Positions 54,297-63,888 are shown, counted from the first letter of the stretch. The stretch is DNA of 64,000 nucleotides from Sedimentibacter saalensis (GCF_007830175.1 NZ_VLKH01000001.1:434001-498000), one strand, 5' to 3'. Notes: generated by a model from the letters alone, not told the origin. Numbers and translations are program-made.

Positions 54297-55127
54297 ATGG
54301 GACTTGATGAACGCACAGTTTGTTTTGACAGGGATTTGGAAGTTGAAGCCTACCGTTTTAAGGGTGTTATGCAGAAATTCCCAAATCATTTTCACGAATA
54401 TTATGTAATAGGCTACATTGAAAGCGGCAAGCGCCGCTTGTCATGCAAGAATAATGAATACACCATAGGCGCAGGTGATTTGGTGTTGTTTAATCCTATG
54501 GAAAATCACACCTGCGAGCAAATAGACCAGAACACATTGGATTACAGATGTATCAACATAAAGCCTGAAATAATGAAAAGGGCTGTGCATGAAATTACAG
54601 GCAGGGAATATCTCCCTCAATTCTCGCAGCCTGTGGCATTTGACAGCGAACAGTCTTCTCTTCTTTGTGAACTTCATCAAAACATAATGGAAGAACAGGA
54701 CGATTTCAAAAAAGAAGAAACATTCCTTTTTTTAATAGAACAGCTACTGGATGAATACACGCTTCCTTACTCTGAATCAATAGAATCATATCTTAATACG
54801 GAAATAAAGGAAGTATGCACATACATAGAAGAGCATTATGCAGAACATATCACCCTTGATGATCTAAGCAAAATCGCAAAAATGAACAAATACTCCCTGC
54901 TCAGATCATTCACCAGAATCATGGGTATCACTCCATACCGCTACTTGGAAACGGTGCGTATAAATGTCGCAAAAAAGCTGCTTGAAAATGGAACTGAACC
55001 AATAGAGGCTGCAATGGAAACAGGCTTCGTGGACCAAAGCCACTTTTCAAACTTCTTCAAGGAATTTATCGGACTTACTCCAAGACAATATAAAAATATT
55101 TTTACAAATAACAAAGATAGACATTAG
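54297..55127 (+). CDS. AraC-family regulator with cupin sensor
   Basis: 276 residues: N-terminal cupin (about 10-100; 'FPNHFHEYYVIGYIESGKR' seen as 'NHFHEYYVIG'), then two helix-turn-helix motifs ('LDDLSKIAKMNKYSLLRSF', 'IEAAMETGFVDQSHFSNFFK'). AAAGGAGCATGTC precedes the ATG. Divergent from azlCD and followed by a DUF2000 gene, an arrangement common for AzlCD loci, so it likely controls export of an amino acid it senses. Confidence 0.9.
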   Translation: MGLDERTVCFDRDLEVEAYRFKGVMQKFPNHFHEYYVIGYIESGKRRLSCKNNEYTIGAGDLVLFNPMENHTCEQIDQNTLDYRCINIKPEIMKRAVHEITGREYLPQFSQPVAFDSEQSSLLCELHQNIMEEQDDFKKEETFLFLIEQLLDEYTLPYSESIESYLNTEIKEVCTYIEEHYAEHITLDDLSKIAKMNKYSLLRSFTRIMGITPYRYLETVRINVAKKLLENGTEPIEAAMETGFVDQSHFSNFFKEFIGLTPRQYKNIFTNNKDRH

Positions 55128-55137
55128 AGAGGTAATT

Positions 55138-55560
55138 ATGGAAAATCAAAATCAAAAATGCGTCATGGTAATAGATGAAGCACTACCCCTTGGGATTATA
55201 TCAAATACAGCAGCAATAATGGGGATAACTTTAGGCAAGCAAATTCCTGATGCTGTTGGTTCAGATGTAATAGACAAGACAGGTAACTCTCACATGGGAA
55301 TTATTGAAATTCCAGTTCCCATATTAAAAGGAAATCATTCAATGCTCAAGGACCTTCGAAGAAGGCTGTATGAGCCGGAATTTTCAGACTTAACTGTTGT
55401 TGACTTTTCAGATGTGGCTCAAGGCTGCAACACATATGATGATTTCACCAGAAAAATTTCAGGAGTTCCTGAAAGTGAGCTGAAATATTACGGAGTTGCT
55501 ATTTGCGGAAACAAAAAGCTGGTTAACAAGCTAACAGGCAGCATGCCGCTGCTAAGATAA
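55138..55560 (+). CDS. DUF2000 family protein
   Basis: 140 residues: 'KCVMVIDEALPLGIISNTAA', 'LGKQIPDAVGSDVIDK' and 'YYGVAICGNKKLVNKLTG' fit DUF2000, a PTH2-like fold of unknown activity. Ten bases after the AraC gene with GAGAGGTAATT before the ATG, so in one operon. Probably linked to the AzlCD/AraC system. Confidence 0.85.
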   Translation: MENQNQKCVMVIDEALPLGIISNTAAIMGITLGKQIPDAVGSDVIDKTGNSHMGIIEIPVPILKGNHSMLKDLRRRLYEPEFSDLTVVDFSDVAQGCNTYDDFTRKISGVPESELKYYGVAICGNKKLVNKLTGSMPLLR

Positions 55561-55588
55561 CTGTCAGGATTCTCCCGACAGTTTTTTT
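55561..55588 (+). terminator. Terminator after the DUF2000 gene
   Basis: CTGTC...GACAG hairpin directly after the stop, then seven T. Confidence 0.8.
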
Positions 55589-55686
55589 ATTTTTTTCAGG
55601 AAAAAATTATTAATTTTTACAAATATTATGTATTTTAAAACATTCCTGTGGTAATATAAATATATACTTAATTTCAGGAGGTTTTT

Positions 55687-57384
55687 ATGAAATTTAACGA
55701 CTATGAATATGTGCGCCCGGAAGTAGACTCAGTCAGGGCAAAGTTTTCATCACTTATAGAAAAATTCAACAATTCAGACAGCGCAGATGAGCAATATAAC
55801 ATAATAAATGAACTGAACGAAATATCAAAAAATGTGGACACCATGTTCAACTTGGCTTCAATAAGGCATTCCATCAACACTGCAGATGAATTTTACGACA
55901 AGGAAAATGAATATATGGATGAAGTTTCACCCATATTCAAAGGTTTGACCGTTGAATACTACAAGGCCCTTATAAATTCCAGATTCAAAGAAGAACTAAA
56001 GAAAAGAATTCCTCCTCAGTATTTCACCATGGCTGAACTTGAAATCAAATCATTTTCTGATGATGTAATTGCAGAGCTGCAGGAAGAAAACAGGCTACAG
56101 AGTGAATACGACAAGCTTGTTTCCTCAGCAAAGATAAATTATGACGGCAAGGTTTTGAACCTGTCTCAAATGCAGCCATACATGCAATCGGCAGACAGAA
56201 ACATCAGAAAAGAATCATATGAAAAATACAGCGGATTCTTCAAGGACAACTTAGATAAGTTTGATGAAATTTATGACAAGCTTGTTAAAGTGAGAAACAA
56301 AATTGCTGTGAAGCTTGGATACAAGAACTTTGTGGAGCTGGGATACATCAGGCTTCACCGCTCAGAATACAATTCCAAAGATGTTGAAGGTTACAGAAAC
56401 CAGGTACTTAAATACATAGTTCCGCTGACTGTAAATCTTAGAGAGCGCCAGGCAAAGAGACTTGGAATTGAAAACTTAAAATACTATGACAAGGATTTAA
56501 TCTTTACAACAGGCAATGCCACCCCTAAAGGAAATACACAGTGGATGCTTGACAATGCTCAAAAAATGTATTCAGAGCTCTCAAAGGAAACCGGCGAATT
56601 TTTCAACTACATGGTTGAAAGCGACTTGTTTGACCTTGAGACAAAACCAAACAAACAATCCGGAGGATATTGCACATTCATTCAAAATTACAAATCTCCT
56701 TTTATTTTTGCAAACTCCAATGGAACATCCGATGATGTGGATACACTCACTCATGAGGCAGGTCATGCATTCCAGGTTTATGAAAGCAGGAACATAGAGT
56801 TCCCTGAACTCATATTCCCAACGCTTGAAGCATGCGAAATTCACTCAATGAGCATGGAATTCATAACATGGCCGTGGATGAAGCTGTTCTTTAAAGAAGA
56901 TGAACTGAAATACAAATTTTCACATCTGTCAAAATCAATGCTGTTCATACCTTACGGCGTAACCGTGGATGAATTCCAGCACAAGGTTTATGAAAATCCG
57001 GAGCTGACTCCGGCTGAAAGAAGAGCTCTTTGGAGAGAAACAGAAAAGAAATATCTTCCATGGATTGACTATGAAGACAACCAGTTCTATGAAGAAGGCG
57101 GATACTGGTTCAGACAAGGTCACATATTTGATGATCCGTTTTACTACATTGACTACACGTTGGCTCAAGTCTGCGCTTTTCAGTACTGGATTAAATTCAC
57201 ATTTGAAGACAAAAAGAAGGCATGGGCAGATTATCACCACCTTTGCCAAATCGGAGGAAGCAAGCCGTTTCTTGAGCTTCTAAAAGAAGGAAACTTAAAC
57301 AGTCCATTTGAAGATTCAACCATAGAGTCAGTAATTGAACCAATCAACAACTGGCTGGATTCTGTGGATGATTCTCTGCTGTAA
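55687..57384 (+). CDS. M3 family oligoendopeptidase
   Basis: 565 residues, PepF/M3 fold. HEAGH begins at residue 356 ('TLTHEAGHAFQ'); the third zinc ligand is in 'LEACEIHSMSMEF'. The N-terminal half is helical as usual. Cytoplasmic peptidase that degrades short peptides. CAGGAGGTTTTT precedes the ATG. Single gene. Confidence 0.93.
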   Translation: MKFNDYEYVRPEVDSVRAKFSSLIEKFNNSDSADEQYNIINELNEISKNVDTMFNLASIRHSINTADEFYDKENEYMDEVSPIFKGLTVEYYKALINSRFKEELKKRIPPQYFTMAELEIKSFSDDVIAELQEENRLQSEYDKLVSSAKINYDGKVLNLSQMQPYMQSADRNIRKESYEKYSGFFKDNLDKFDEIYDKLVKVRNKIAVKLGYKNFVELGYIRLHRSEYNSKDVEGYRNQVLKYIVPLTVNLRERQAKRLGIENLKYYDKDLIFTTGNATPKGNTQWMLDNAQKMYSELSKETGEFFNYMVESDLFDLETKPNKQSGGYCTFIQNYKSPFIFANSNGTSDDVDTLTHEAGHAFQVYESRNIEFPELIFPTLEACEIHSMSMEFITWPWMKLFFKEDELKYKFSHLSKSMLFIPYGVTVDEFQHKVYENPELTPAERRALWRETEKKYLPWIDYEDNQFYEEGGYWFRQGHIFDDPFYYIDYTLAQVCAFQYWIKFTFEDKKKAWADYHHLCQIGGSKPFLELLKEGNLNSPFEDSTIESVIEPINNWLDSVDDSLL

Positions 57385-57419
57385 CAATATCCTTATAATT
57401 AATCAACATATGAACATAA

Positions 57420-57455
57420 AATAATCAGCCATGCGACTAAGTATGGCTGATTATT
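57420..57455. terminator. Bidirectional terminator
   Basis: AATAATCAGCCAT / ATGGCTGATTATT, 10-base loop, T-rich on both sides; placed between the convergent M3 and GntP genes. Confidence 0.85.
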
Positions 57456-57503
57456 TTAGAGTAATATTTGCCTTTCAAAAATGCATCATAATAATTCTTT
57501 ATA

Positions 57504-58904
57504 TTATATAAAGCTATTAACTATTGCCAGCAAAACAGATCCAATTATCGGTATGATGATAGTTGCCACAGACCATGTTTTCAAACTTGTGTTTACATCT
57601 AGTCCACTGAAGTTTGTAACAACCCAGAAGTAACTGTCATTCATGTATGATGGACACATTGAAGTAATGCAAATCGCTAGACCTGCAATTATAGGATTCA
57701 ATCCTAGAACAGGTACCATAGGTGCTATGATAGCACTTCCTGTAATCATTGCAGTTGTTCCAGAACCTTGAGGGAACCTCATCAATGTTCCTATCAATAG
57801 GGGAACCAATATTACAGGCATGTGCATATTCAATATTCCTTCAGCCATTATTTGTCCAATATTAGTTACCTTGATAACATTGCCAAGAGCACCACCAGCA
57901 CCTGTTACAAATACAACCAACCCAGCATCTGCAAGTGCGCATTCCATGACTTTTCTCGCTGTCTTAGTATCCAAGTTTCTAGACAAAGCATAAACGGATA
58001 TTAATATCGATATAAACAATGCAACAACAGGACTTCCAATCAAGCTGATTATTTGTTGAGCCGATCCTTCGATACCTGCAATTTTTGCAAAGGTATTCAT
58101 AAGTATCAATAATATAGGTATAATTATAGTCAAGAAAGAAACAGTTGCATTCGGCAGCTTTTCAGTTGCTATTAGCTCTTCAAAATCTTTAGAAACCAAC
58201 TCTTCTCCGGATTTTGTCTTTTGTGATATTCTATCCAATACCTTCAATTGCTCTTCTGTGTATTTAGTCTTATCAACAGTATCTTCCATTACAAAATCAG
58301 GATATTTTTTCCCAAACCACCTAAATATAAATATTGCAACTATGAATAAAGGAATTGCCATAAGCAAACCGGCTATAATAAATATTCCAACATCTATCCC
58401 TAAAGTTCCTGCTACAGCTAAAGGCCCTGGAGTCGGAGGTACAAGGAAATGTGTAAGATAAAGTCCCATACCTAAAATACCACCTAGTCCGACCATGGAT
58501 TTTTTAGTAATACGTGAGAATTCCTTTGCAAGCTGTGACAAAATTATGAAGCCCGAATCACAAAATACAGGAATGGATACAAGAAAGCCCGAAAGTCCAA
58601 GCACAACATCTGCTCTTTTTACACCAACCAGCTTCAAAATGGTTAGAGCCATTTTTTTAGCTGCTCCGCTCCTTTCAAGAAAAGTTCCCATTATACATCC
58701 AAATCCAATTACTATACCAATGCTTGCAAGTGTATTACCGAATCCTGTTGTAGTAGCACTGATTGTATCGGCAGGTGTCAACCCGGACAATAAACCAATT
58801 GTTATAGCAGTTACGATAAGTGCAGGAAATGCGTGAATTTTTGTTTTGATGATTAAAAAAAGTAAAACAGCTATTCCTATCAATAATGCAATTATACCGT
58901 TCAT
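57504..58904 (-). CDS. GntP family permease
   Basis: 466 residues, about 12 to 14 hydrophobic segments. 'FGNTLASIGIVIGFGCIMG', 'VFCDSGFIILSQL', 'LVPPTPGPLAVAG' and 'RFPQGSGTTAMITGSAI' define the gluconate/H+ symporter family. Likely imports the sugar acid or hydroxy acid used by the following enzymes. AATGGAGGTTCTTT precedes the ATG. Last gene of the operon starting at 61780. Confidence 0.93.
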   Translation of the reverse strand: MNGIIALLIGIAVLLFLIIKTKIHAFPALIVTAITIGLLSGLTPADTISATTTGFGNTLASIGIVIGFGCIMGTFLERSGAAKKMALTILKLVGVKRADVVLGLSGFLVSIPVFCDSGFIILSQLAKEFSRITKKSMVGLGGILGMGLYLTHFLVPPTPGPLAVAGTLGIDVGIFIIAGLLMAIPLFIVAIFIFRWFGKKYPDFVMEDTVDKTKYTEEQLKVLDRISQKTKSGEELVSKDFEELIATEKLPNATVSFLTIIIPILLILMNTFAKIAGIEGSAQQIISLIGSPVVALFISILISVYALSRNLDTKTARKVMECALADAGLVVFVTGAGGALGNVIKVTNIGQIMAEGILNMHMPVILVPLLIGTLMRFPQGSGTTAMITGSAIIAPMVPVLGLNPIIAGLAICITSMCPSYMNDSYFWVVTNFSGLDVNTSLKTWSVATIIIPIIGSVLLAIVNSFI

Positions 58905-59011
58905 AAAGAACCTCCATTTTATTTGTTGTTTTTAATATATTTTCAACAAAGAATGTTTGCTATTATACTTTTAATATTATACAACAGAATCATTCTTTGT
59001 TAAAAGAACAA

Positions 59012-60175
59012 TTAGATTACTGGTCCTAACGTATAAATGTCAACTGCGCTGAAGTATTTGATTGTTTCATTCTTAGTTGTTTCTCCCGAAAGAATTTTAA
59101 GATATTTTGCAAAAGCTTCTTCTCCAACTTCTTCAATGCTTTTTTCGCCTAAAATTATCCTTCCGGCATTAATATCCATATCATTTTGCATATGGTTATA
59201 AGTTATAGGATTTCCGCATATTTTTAACACTGGCATTGTAGGAAATCCTTGTGGAGCTCCTCTCCCTGTTGAAAACAACATACACTGTGATCCTGTTATT
59301 GCCATACCCGTCAATATTTCTATTTCTCTGCCTGGAGTATCTTTTATCCATAATCCCTTGTGATTTGTTACCATGTCAGTATATTCAAGAACACCCTCAA
59401 TTGGTCTTTTGCCTGACTTTACAATTGCTCCTAAAGACTTGTCTTCTATTGAGCTCAACCCGCCTTCAATATTTCCAGGTGTCGGTTGTCCCTTTCTCAT
59501 GTCGCATCCCATTGATTTTGAACGTTCTTCCATTCTATTTACTATTTCAAAAATCTTTTCTCCAACTTCAGGAGTCCTTCCTCTCCTGGCAAGAATGTGC
59601 TCTGCTCCTATAAATTCAGTTGTTTCTCCAAAAATTACAGTACCGCCAAGATCAACAACCTTATCCGCAACATATCCTATGACACAGTTAGAAGCCAATC
59701 CAGATGTAGCATCAGAAGCACCACATTTAATGCTCATTATGGCATTTGAAATATCAACAGGTTCTCTTTGAAGACCAGAAATTTGTATTGCCAGTTTCTG
59801 TGCTGCATCAATTCCTGCAGCAATAGCCTTGCTTGTACCGCCTAGCTTTTGAATTTCTATTACTTCTACCGGTTTACCTGTTTTTGATATTTCCTTTACT
59901 AGTCTGTTTACATCTGTACCTTCACAGCCTAAGCTGACAATCAATACTGCGCCAGCATTAGGATGACATCCAATACCAATTAAAGAATCCGTAACCCTTT
60001 CAAGGTCTGGAGGTAGCTGGCAACATCCTTGATGATGATAAATACCTCTTGTATTGTCTGTATGTTGATTTATTGCCATAGCAACATCATTGGCACATAC
60101 AACACTTGGAATTATGGCAACGTAATTTCTAGAGCCTACCTTGCCATTTTCCCTAACATATCCCATAAAATTCAT
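59012..60175 (-). CDS. UxaA-family dehydratase, large (C-terminal-type) subunit
   Basis: About 387 residues of the altronate/galactarate dehydratase family: 'VGSRNYVAIIPSVVCAND', 'HHQGCCQLPPDLERV', 'SLGCEGTDV', 'IMSIKCGASDATSGLASN' and 'FSTGRGAPQGFP'. Several conserved Cys probably hold the iron site. Such enzymes remove water from sugar acids. ATG 60175 follows AGAGGTGAGAA. Its N-terminal SAF domain is a separate gene five codons upstream. Confidence 0.9.
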   Translation of the reverse strand: MNFMGYVRENGKVGSRNYVAIIPSVVCANDVAMAINQHTDNTRGIYHHQGCCQLPPDLERVTDSLIGIGCHPNAGAVLIVSLGCEGTDVNRLVKEISKTGKPVEVIEIQKLGGTSKAIAAGIDAAQKLAIQISGLQREPVDISNAIMSIKCGASDATSGLASNCVIGYVADKVVDLGGTVIFGETTEFIGAEHILARRGRTPEVGEKIFEIVNRMEERSKSMGCDMRKGQPTPGNIEGGLSSIEDKSLGAIVKSGKRPIEGVLEYTDMVTNHKGLWIKDTPGREIEILTGMAITGSQCMLFSTGRGAPQGFPTMPVLKICGNPITYNHMQNDMDINAGRIILGEKSIEEVGEEAFAKYLKILSGETTKNETIKYFSAVDIYTLGPVI

Positions 60176-60189
60176 ATTTCTCACCTCTC

Positions 60190-60489
60190 TTAATTTTTAT
60201 CTCCTCTGCTGCGTTGGCTGTCCAAATTGTGTATATGAACATGTTCTCCTACTACTATATCCATAGTAGCAACACCTATTTCTTCACCATATTTTGTGAT
60301 AGGGGTACCTTTTTTTATTGGAACAATAGCAACCTTATGACCAAATGGAATATCTGATTTCAAAGTCAGCATTTCTGAATTTCCTTTATGGTCTCTTATT
60401 TCAATATCAGTGTTTTTCTCTAAGTTTTCAGAAAAAACCACAGCCACATTATCCTTTTCATTCACCTTTAATCCAATAACATTTTTCAT
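60190..60489 (-). CDS. UxaA-family dehydratase, small SAF-domain subunit
   Basis: 99 residues with the SAF fold seen at the N-terminus of altronate dehydratase: 'VAVVFSENLEKNTDIEI', 'IPFGHKVAIVPIKKGTPITKYGE' in part, 'VGEHVHIHNLDSQRSRGDK'. The HVHIHN motif marks it. Presumably assembles with the large subunit encoded 14 bases downstream. AAAGGAGGTGACAAT precedes the ATG. Confidence 0.9.
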   Translation of the reverse strand: MKNVIGLKVNEKDNVAVVFSENLEKNTDIEIRDHKGNSEMLTLKSDIPFGHKVAIVPIKKGTPITKYGEEIGVATMDIVVGEHVHIHNLDSQRSRGDKN

Positions 60490-60502
60490 ATTGTCACCTC
60501 CT

Positions 60503-61780
60503 TTATTTTTTTACAGCAATTACAGACACTCCATCAGGAATCACAACTACTTTCGCATCATTTCCCTTAATAGAATATGCAATTGCTAATGCTTCATCTG
60601 GAGTAGAAGCTGGAATCATATTCAAACGTCTTACAAGATCAGGTTTCAAATAATCCGTTACCAAAATGATTTTATGTTTTAACATCATCTGCGAAAAAAT
60701 TTGTGCACACCATTGCTCCGGAATTGTTTCTTTAGGTGGTATACTCATTAATCTCTCAAAAATCTCTTCTGAAGTTCCAGACAACATTAAATTTTCAAAA
60801 TGAGTTCCTCCTATTCCATCTATGCATGAAGCTACTAAAATAATAACGCCGGAATCACCTGCACATACTTCAGCAGTAGAAGCAGCTTTTGGACTTTGGT
60901 ATAAATTTTGATCCAACGGATATCCCCCTACAGAAGTAATTACAATATCTCCTGTCAATGCTGGAGCTTTGGATAAATCAGTAACAAATTCACATCCTTC
61001 TTCATGAGCCTTTTCTAAGTCGCCGGCAAATGAAGCAATTATTTCTTTTTTGCTGTTTAATGCAACATTCAAAATAAAATCTACCTCTATTTTTTTTGCA
61101 GCAGTCAGCATATCTTCATGAATTATATTACCCTTAATAATTCCACTTCTGGAATTTACTTCGGCAATTGCCCTTGATGAATGGTTTTCATTTACTGTCA
61201 CAGCAGAACTGATTCCAGGCAATATACTCTTTCTGCCTCCTGAAAAACCTGCAAAGAAATGAGGCTCAATAAAGCCTTCTGTTACAAGCAGATCACATTC
61301 CAAAGCCAACTTGTTCACCGAGAAAGAAGCACCGGAAGGAAGTTGACAAACATATTGAAGCTGTGCATCATCAAACGCATTGTGAACTACTATTTTTTCA
61401 CTATCAACTATTTCATCTCCAAACATGTTTCTCTGCTCTTCATCTGTTGTGGCTCTATGCAACCCCGTTGCAATTATTATTGTTATGTCCGCCTCAGGAT
61501 TACCCTTCCTCACTTCACTCAGTAAAATTGGCAACGTAATCCTACTGGGCACACTTCTTGTGTGATCGCTTGTTACAATCAACACTTTTTTCTTACCTAC
61601 AGATAGTTCTGAAAGTTTTCTTGATCCAATTGGATTTTCAAGTGACTCTAGAACAATTTCCTGCTGACTTTTATCAGTTTTAAATTCATGCATTTTATTT
61701 TCCAGAATACCTTTTAAGTTCTTGTCTTCAACCATAACATCTAGGTATCCTTTATAGTAAGGCAATTTAAATTTTATCAA
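60503..61780 (-). CDS. LarA-family nickel-pincer (NPN) racemase/epimerase
   Basis: 425 residues. With the TTG at 61780 (AAGGAGG six bases upstream), the conserved residues fall exactly at LarA numbers: D72 and R75 (DHTR), H108 (ATGLHR), H174 (EPHFFAGFSGG), K184 (GGRK) and H200 (NENH). LarA uses a Lys-bound nickel pyridinium dithio pincer and racemises lactate; relatives act on other 2-hydroxy acids. The neighbours (UxaA pair, GntP) suggest a sugar-acid substrate rather than lactate. No larB/C/E genes are here. Confidence 0.85.
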   Translation of the reverse strand: MIKFKLPYYKGYLDVMVEDKNLKGILENKMHEFKTDKSQQEIVLESLENPIGSRKLSELSVGKKKVLIVTSDHTRSVPSRITLPILLSEVRKGNPEADITIIIATGLHRATTDEEQRNMFGDEIVDSEKIVVHNAFDDAQLQYVCQLPSGASFSVNKLALECDLLVTEGFIEPHFFAGFSGGRKSILPGISSAVTVNENHSSRAIAEVNSRSGIIKGNIIHEDMLTAAKKIEVDFILNVALNSKKEIIASFAGDLEKAHEEGCEFVTDLSKAPALTGDIVITSVGGYPLDQNLYQSPKAASTAEVCAGDSGVIILVASCIDGIGGTHFENLMLSGTSEEIFERLMSIPPKETIPEQWCAQIFSQMMLKHKIILVTDYLKPDLVRRLNMIPASTPDEALAIAYSIKGNDAKVVVIPDGVSVIAVKK

Positions 61781-61886
61781 CTCTTTCCTCCTTGACAATT
61801 AATTAATGCTAAAAATCTTAATTATATAATTTACAAACGATCCAAACTTATTAAATTTTCAGCACTTTTCTTGATTGAATTTATTA

Positions 61887-61910
61887 TGTATGGTGTATGA
61901 TGTATACAAT
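61887..61910. promoter_or_regulatory. Candidate operator of the larA operon
   Basis: tgtatggtgtatgatgtata: TGTATG-type units repeat every seven to eight bases and end in the palindrome TGTATACA (61901-61908). Placed just after the predicted transcription start, where GntR/FCD repressors bind. Confidence 0.5.
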
Positions 61911-61920
61911 CTACACTTTA

Positions 61921-61949
61921 ATAATAATACTAATAAAAACATATGTCAA
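61921..61949 (-). promoter_or_regulatory. Promoter of the larA-uxaA-gntP operon
   Basis: Minus strand TTGACA, 17 bases, TATTAT; predicted start near 61914. Confidence 0.75.
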
Positions 61950-61971
61950 CATTATTTTTTTCATTTTTGCA

Positions 61972-62001
61972 AAAAAAACAGCCCCTTGTACAGGCGCTGT
62001 T
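61972..62001 (-). terminator. Terminator of the gntR gene
   Basis: ACAGC.CCT/AGG.GCTGT with one mismatch, followed by TTTTTTTT on the minus strand. Confidence 0.75.
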
Positions 62002-62010
62002 CATTCGTTC

Positions 62011-62685
62011 TTACTGATTGCTTATGTTTAACGAATCTAGATATTCAATTATTACATCTCTTGCCAACTTAAGATGAATGTTATTATATTTCCAAGCTTT
62101 TTCGAAATTTCTTTCTTTGATTCCTTCAACTAATCCTCTATGTTCCTCAAGCGACTCCTTGAATCTGCCATCTCTGCTTAATGATATTGTTCTAAACGGT
62201 TGAAGCAAGGGATTAACATTATTTACCATGTTTGAAATTATTTCATTTCTGCTGATGGTAAAGAGCATGTTATGTAATTCTGCATCTAACTTGCAGTATT
62301 CCTTAACATCATTTTTATCATATTTCTTTTTCAACTTTGCATATATTTTATCCAACATTTCGAAATCTTCTTCTGTTGCAACTTCCACAGATTTCTCTAT
62401 GGCGAACTTTTCCATAACCTCTCTAAATTCAAAAATATTGTATATGTCCTTTTTGCTTAATATTTTAACAAATACACCTTTATTTGGAATGTTTTCCAAA
62501 AGGCCTTCACCCACTAATTCTTTTAATGCTTCACGGACTGGTGATCTGCTGACATTTAAAATCTTTGCCAGCTTACTTTCCTGCAGCCATTCTCCCGGCT
62601 TTATTTCACCTGCTATTATTTTGTCTTTTATAATTTTATAAACTTGCTCTTTAATAGTTGGTAGTTTTATAACTTCATTATCCAT
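62011..62685 (-). CDS. GntR-family regulator, FCD type
   Basis: 224 residues: winged helix (about 5-75; 'WLQESKLAKILNVSRSPVREALKELVGEGLLE' seen in part as 'NVSRSPVREAL') and an FCD ligand domain (about 85-215) with 'DAELHNMLF' and 'EHRGLVEGI', whose His/Asp residues commonly bind a metal. Upstream of, and probably repressing, the larA-uxaA-gntP operon in response to its substrate. AAGGGAAGTTTAAA precedes the ATG. Confidence 0.92.
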   Translation of the reverse strand: MDNEVIKLPTIKEQVYKIIKDKIIAGEIKPGEWLQESKLAKILNVSRSPVREALKELVGEGLLENIPNKGVFVKILSKKDIYNIFEFREVMEKFAIEKSVEVATEEDFEMLDKIYAKLKKKYDKNDVKEYCKLDAELHNMLFTISRNEIISNMVNNVNPLLQPFRTISLSRDGRFKESLEEHRGLVEGIKERNFEKAWKYNNIHLKLARDVIIEYLDSLNISNQ

Positions 62686-62860
62686 TTTAAACTTCCCTTT
62701 TTCTTATGTAATATATCCCAATCATAACGACATTAAGCTTCATAATAAATCGAAAAAAGATAAACATTTTACTATAGTTTACCAATGATTACAAACATAT
62801 GTTAATTTTAATATATCATAAATCAAAAAATTTTCAATATTATTTTCAACCTTATTCAAA

Positions 62861-63394
62861 TTATTGTCTACTTTTAGCTCTATTATTAATATTTACTAAG
62901 ACATACACAATAGACGGTACAAATAGCAGTTGAATGATTATTCCTGGAATACCTGCTATTACTGCTCCCTTTATGTAAAGAACAGGATTCATCTTTACAC
63001 CGAACAGTGCAACCAGCGCCGCTACAGTAATACCTGCTGCTATTCTTCCGGCGGCCATTGCACCTATCAGGGAAGGTATAATCTTCATTTTCATTTTTCC
63101 TGACAAAAGTGAAGCTGTCAGTGCATATGTGCCAAGCTCAACCATCATAATAACTGCCATGGGAAATAAAACAGGCATACCTGTTAATACGCTGCTTACA
63201 AGGGGTGTAATGATTCCCAAGCTCAGGGCTAACGAGGGTGAAAGCAAGAATCCCCCAATTAAAACAGGTATATGCATAGGCAAAGCTATTTGACCTGTAA
63301 GCCCAAACAAATGAAATATCATTGGTAGTATTAATCCTGTTGCTAGCAAAAGCCCACCCAAAACAATTTCTTTTGTTGTAATTTTATTATTCAT
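62861..63394 (-). CDS. ECF transporter S component, substrate unknown
   Basis: 177 residues with five or six hydrophobic segments and the S-component look: 'ALPMHIPVLIGGFLLSPSLALSLGIITPL' in part, 'LIGAMAAGRIAAG'. Likely a vitamin or cofactor-precursor binding subunit. CAGGAGATATATT precedes the ATG. Lies downstream of DUF3842 and DUF1893 genes, which may share its pathway. Confidence 0.75.
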   Translation of the reverse strand: MNNKITTKEIVLGGLLLATGLILPMIFHLFGLTGQIALPMHIPVLIGGFLLSPSLALSLGIITPLVSSVLTGMPVLFPMAVIMMVELGTYALTASLLSGKMKMKIIPSLIGAMAAGRIAAGITVAALVALFGVKMNPVLYIKGAVIAGIPGIIIQLLFVPSIVYVLVNINNRAKSRQ

Positions 63395-63442
63395 AATATA
63401 TCTCCTGATTTCTATTATTTTTATATTTGTTTTACAAAAAAA

Positions 63443-63477
63443 CCATGAAAATTAACGTGTTAACCTTCATGGTTTTT
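63443..63477. terminator. Bidirectional hairpin at the DUF3842 3' end
   Basis: ACCATGAA / TTCATGGT with T tracts on both strands; its stem overlaps the last codons of the DUF3842 gene. Confidence 0.6.
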
Positions 63478-63888
63478 TTCATTCAATATTTTTTTCATTG
63501 TAGAAGTAAGTTCGTTGAAAATTGTTTTAAACTGCATGTCTTCCAGACCAACAACATCTATGTTGCACTTGCTTACAGGAAGGAGAAGTTTTCTCGCCGG
63601 GCTGCTTGCTATTGCCTCAGACATCTTAGGGCTTATTTCACCCATCATGGAATTGGCGGCTATTATGGCCAGCGGTCCTATAATAATGTCAACTTTCATA
63701 CAGTTCCATGCTATTGCATTTTCTCCCGTTGCTCCTTCATGGGCTCCGGATTTCAACATGTTGGAAGTGGCTTGAGAGTTAGTACCCAGGGCGATGATTT
63801 CAATTTCGCTGTTGTTCAAAGACTTCAGTCTTTCAACTACCTGGCTTCCGATTCCTCCACCCATTCCATCTATAACGGCTATTTTCAT
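63460..63888 (-). CDS. DUF3842 family protein
   Basis: 142 residues: Rossmann-like start 'KIAVIDGMGGGIGSQVVERL', then 'ALGTNSQATSNMLKSGAH', 'DIIIGPLAIIAANSMMGEIS' and 'LLPVSKCNIDVVG', as in DUF3842 of anaerobes. Function unknown; the Gly-rich loop suggests nucleotide binding. Overlaps the upstream DUF1893-like gene by four bases. Confidence 0.82.
   Translation of the reverse strand: MKIAVIDGMGGGIGSQVVERLKSLNNSEIEIIALGTNSQATSNMLKSGAHEGATGENAIAWNCMKVDIIIGPLAIIAANSMMGEISPKMSEAIASSPARKLLLPVSKCNIDVVGLEDMQFKTIFNELTSTMKKILNEKNHEG

Noticed and set aside
60503..61780. Calling this gene lactate racemase
   Set aside because: The active-site residues fit the family, but the operon context argues for another substrate, so only the family name is used.
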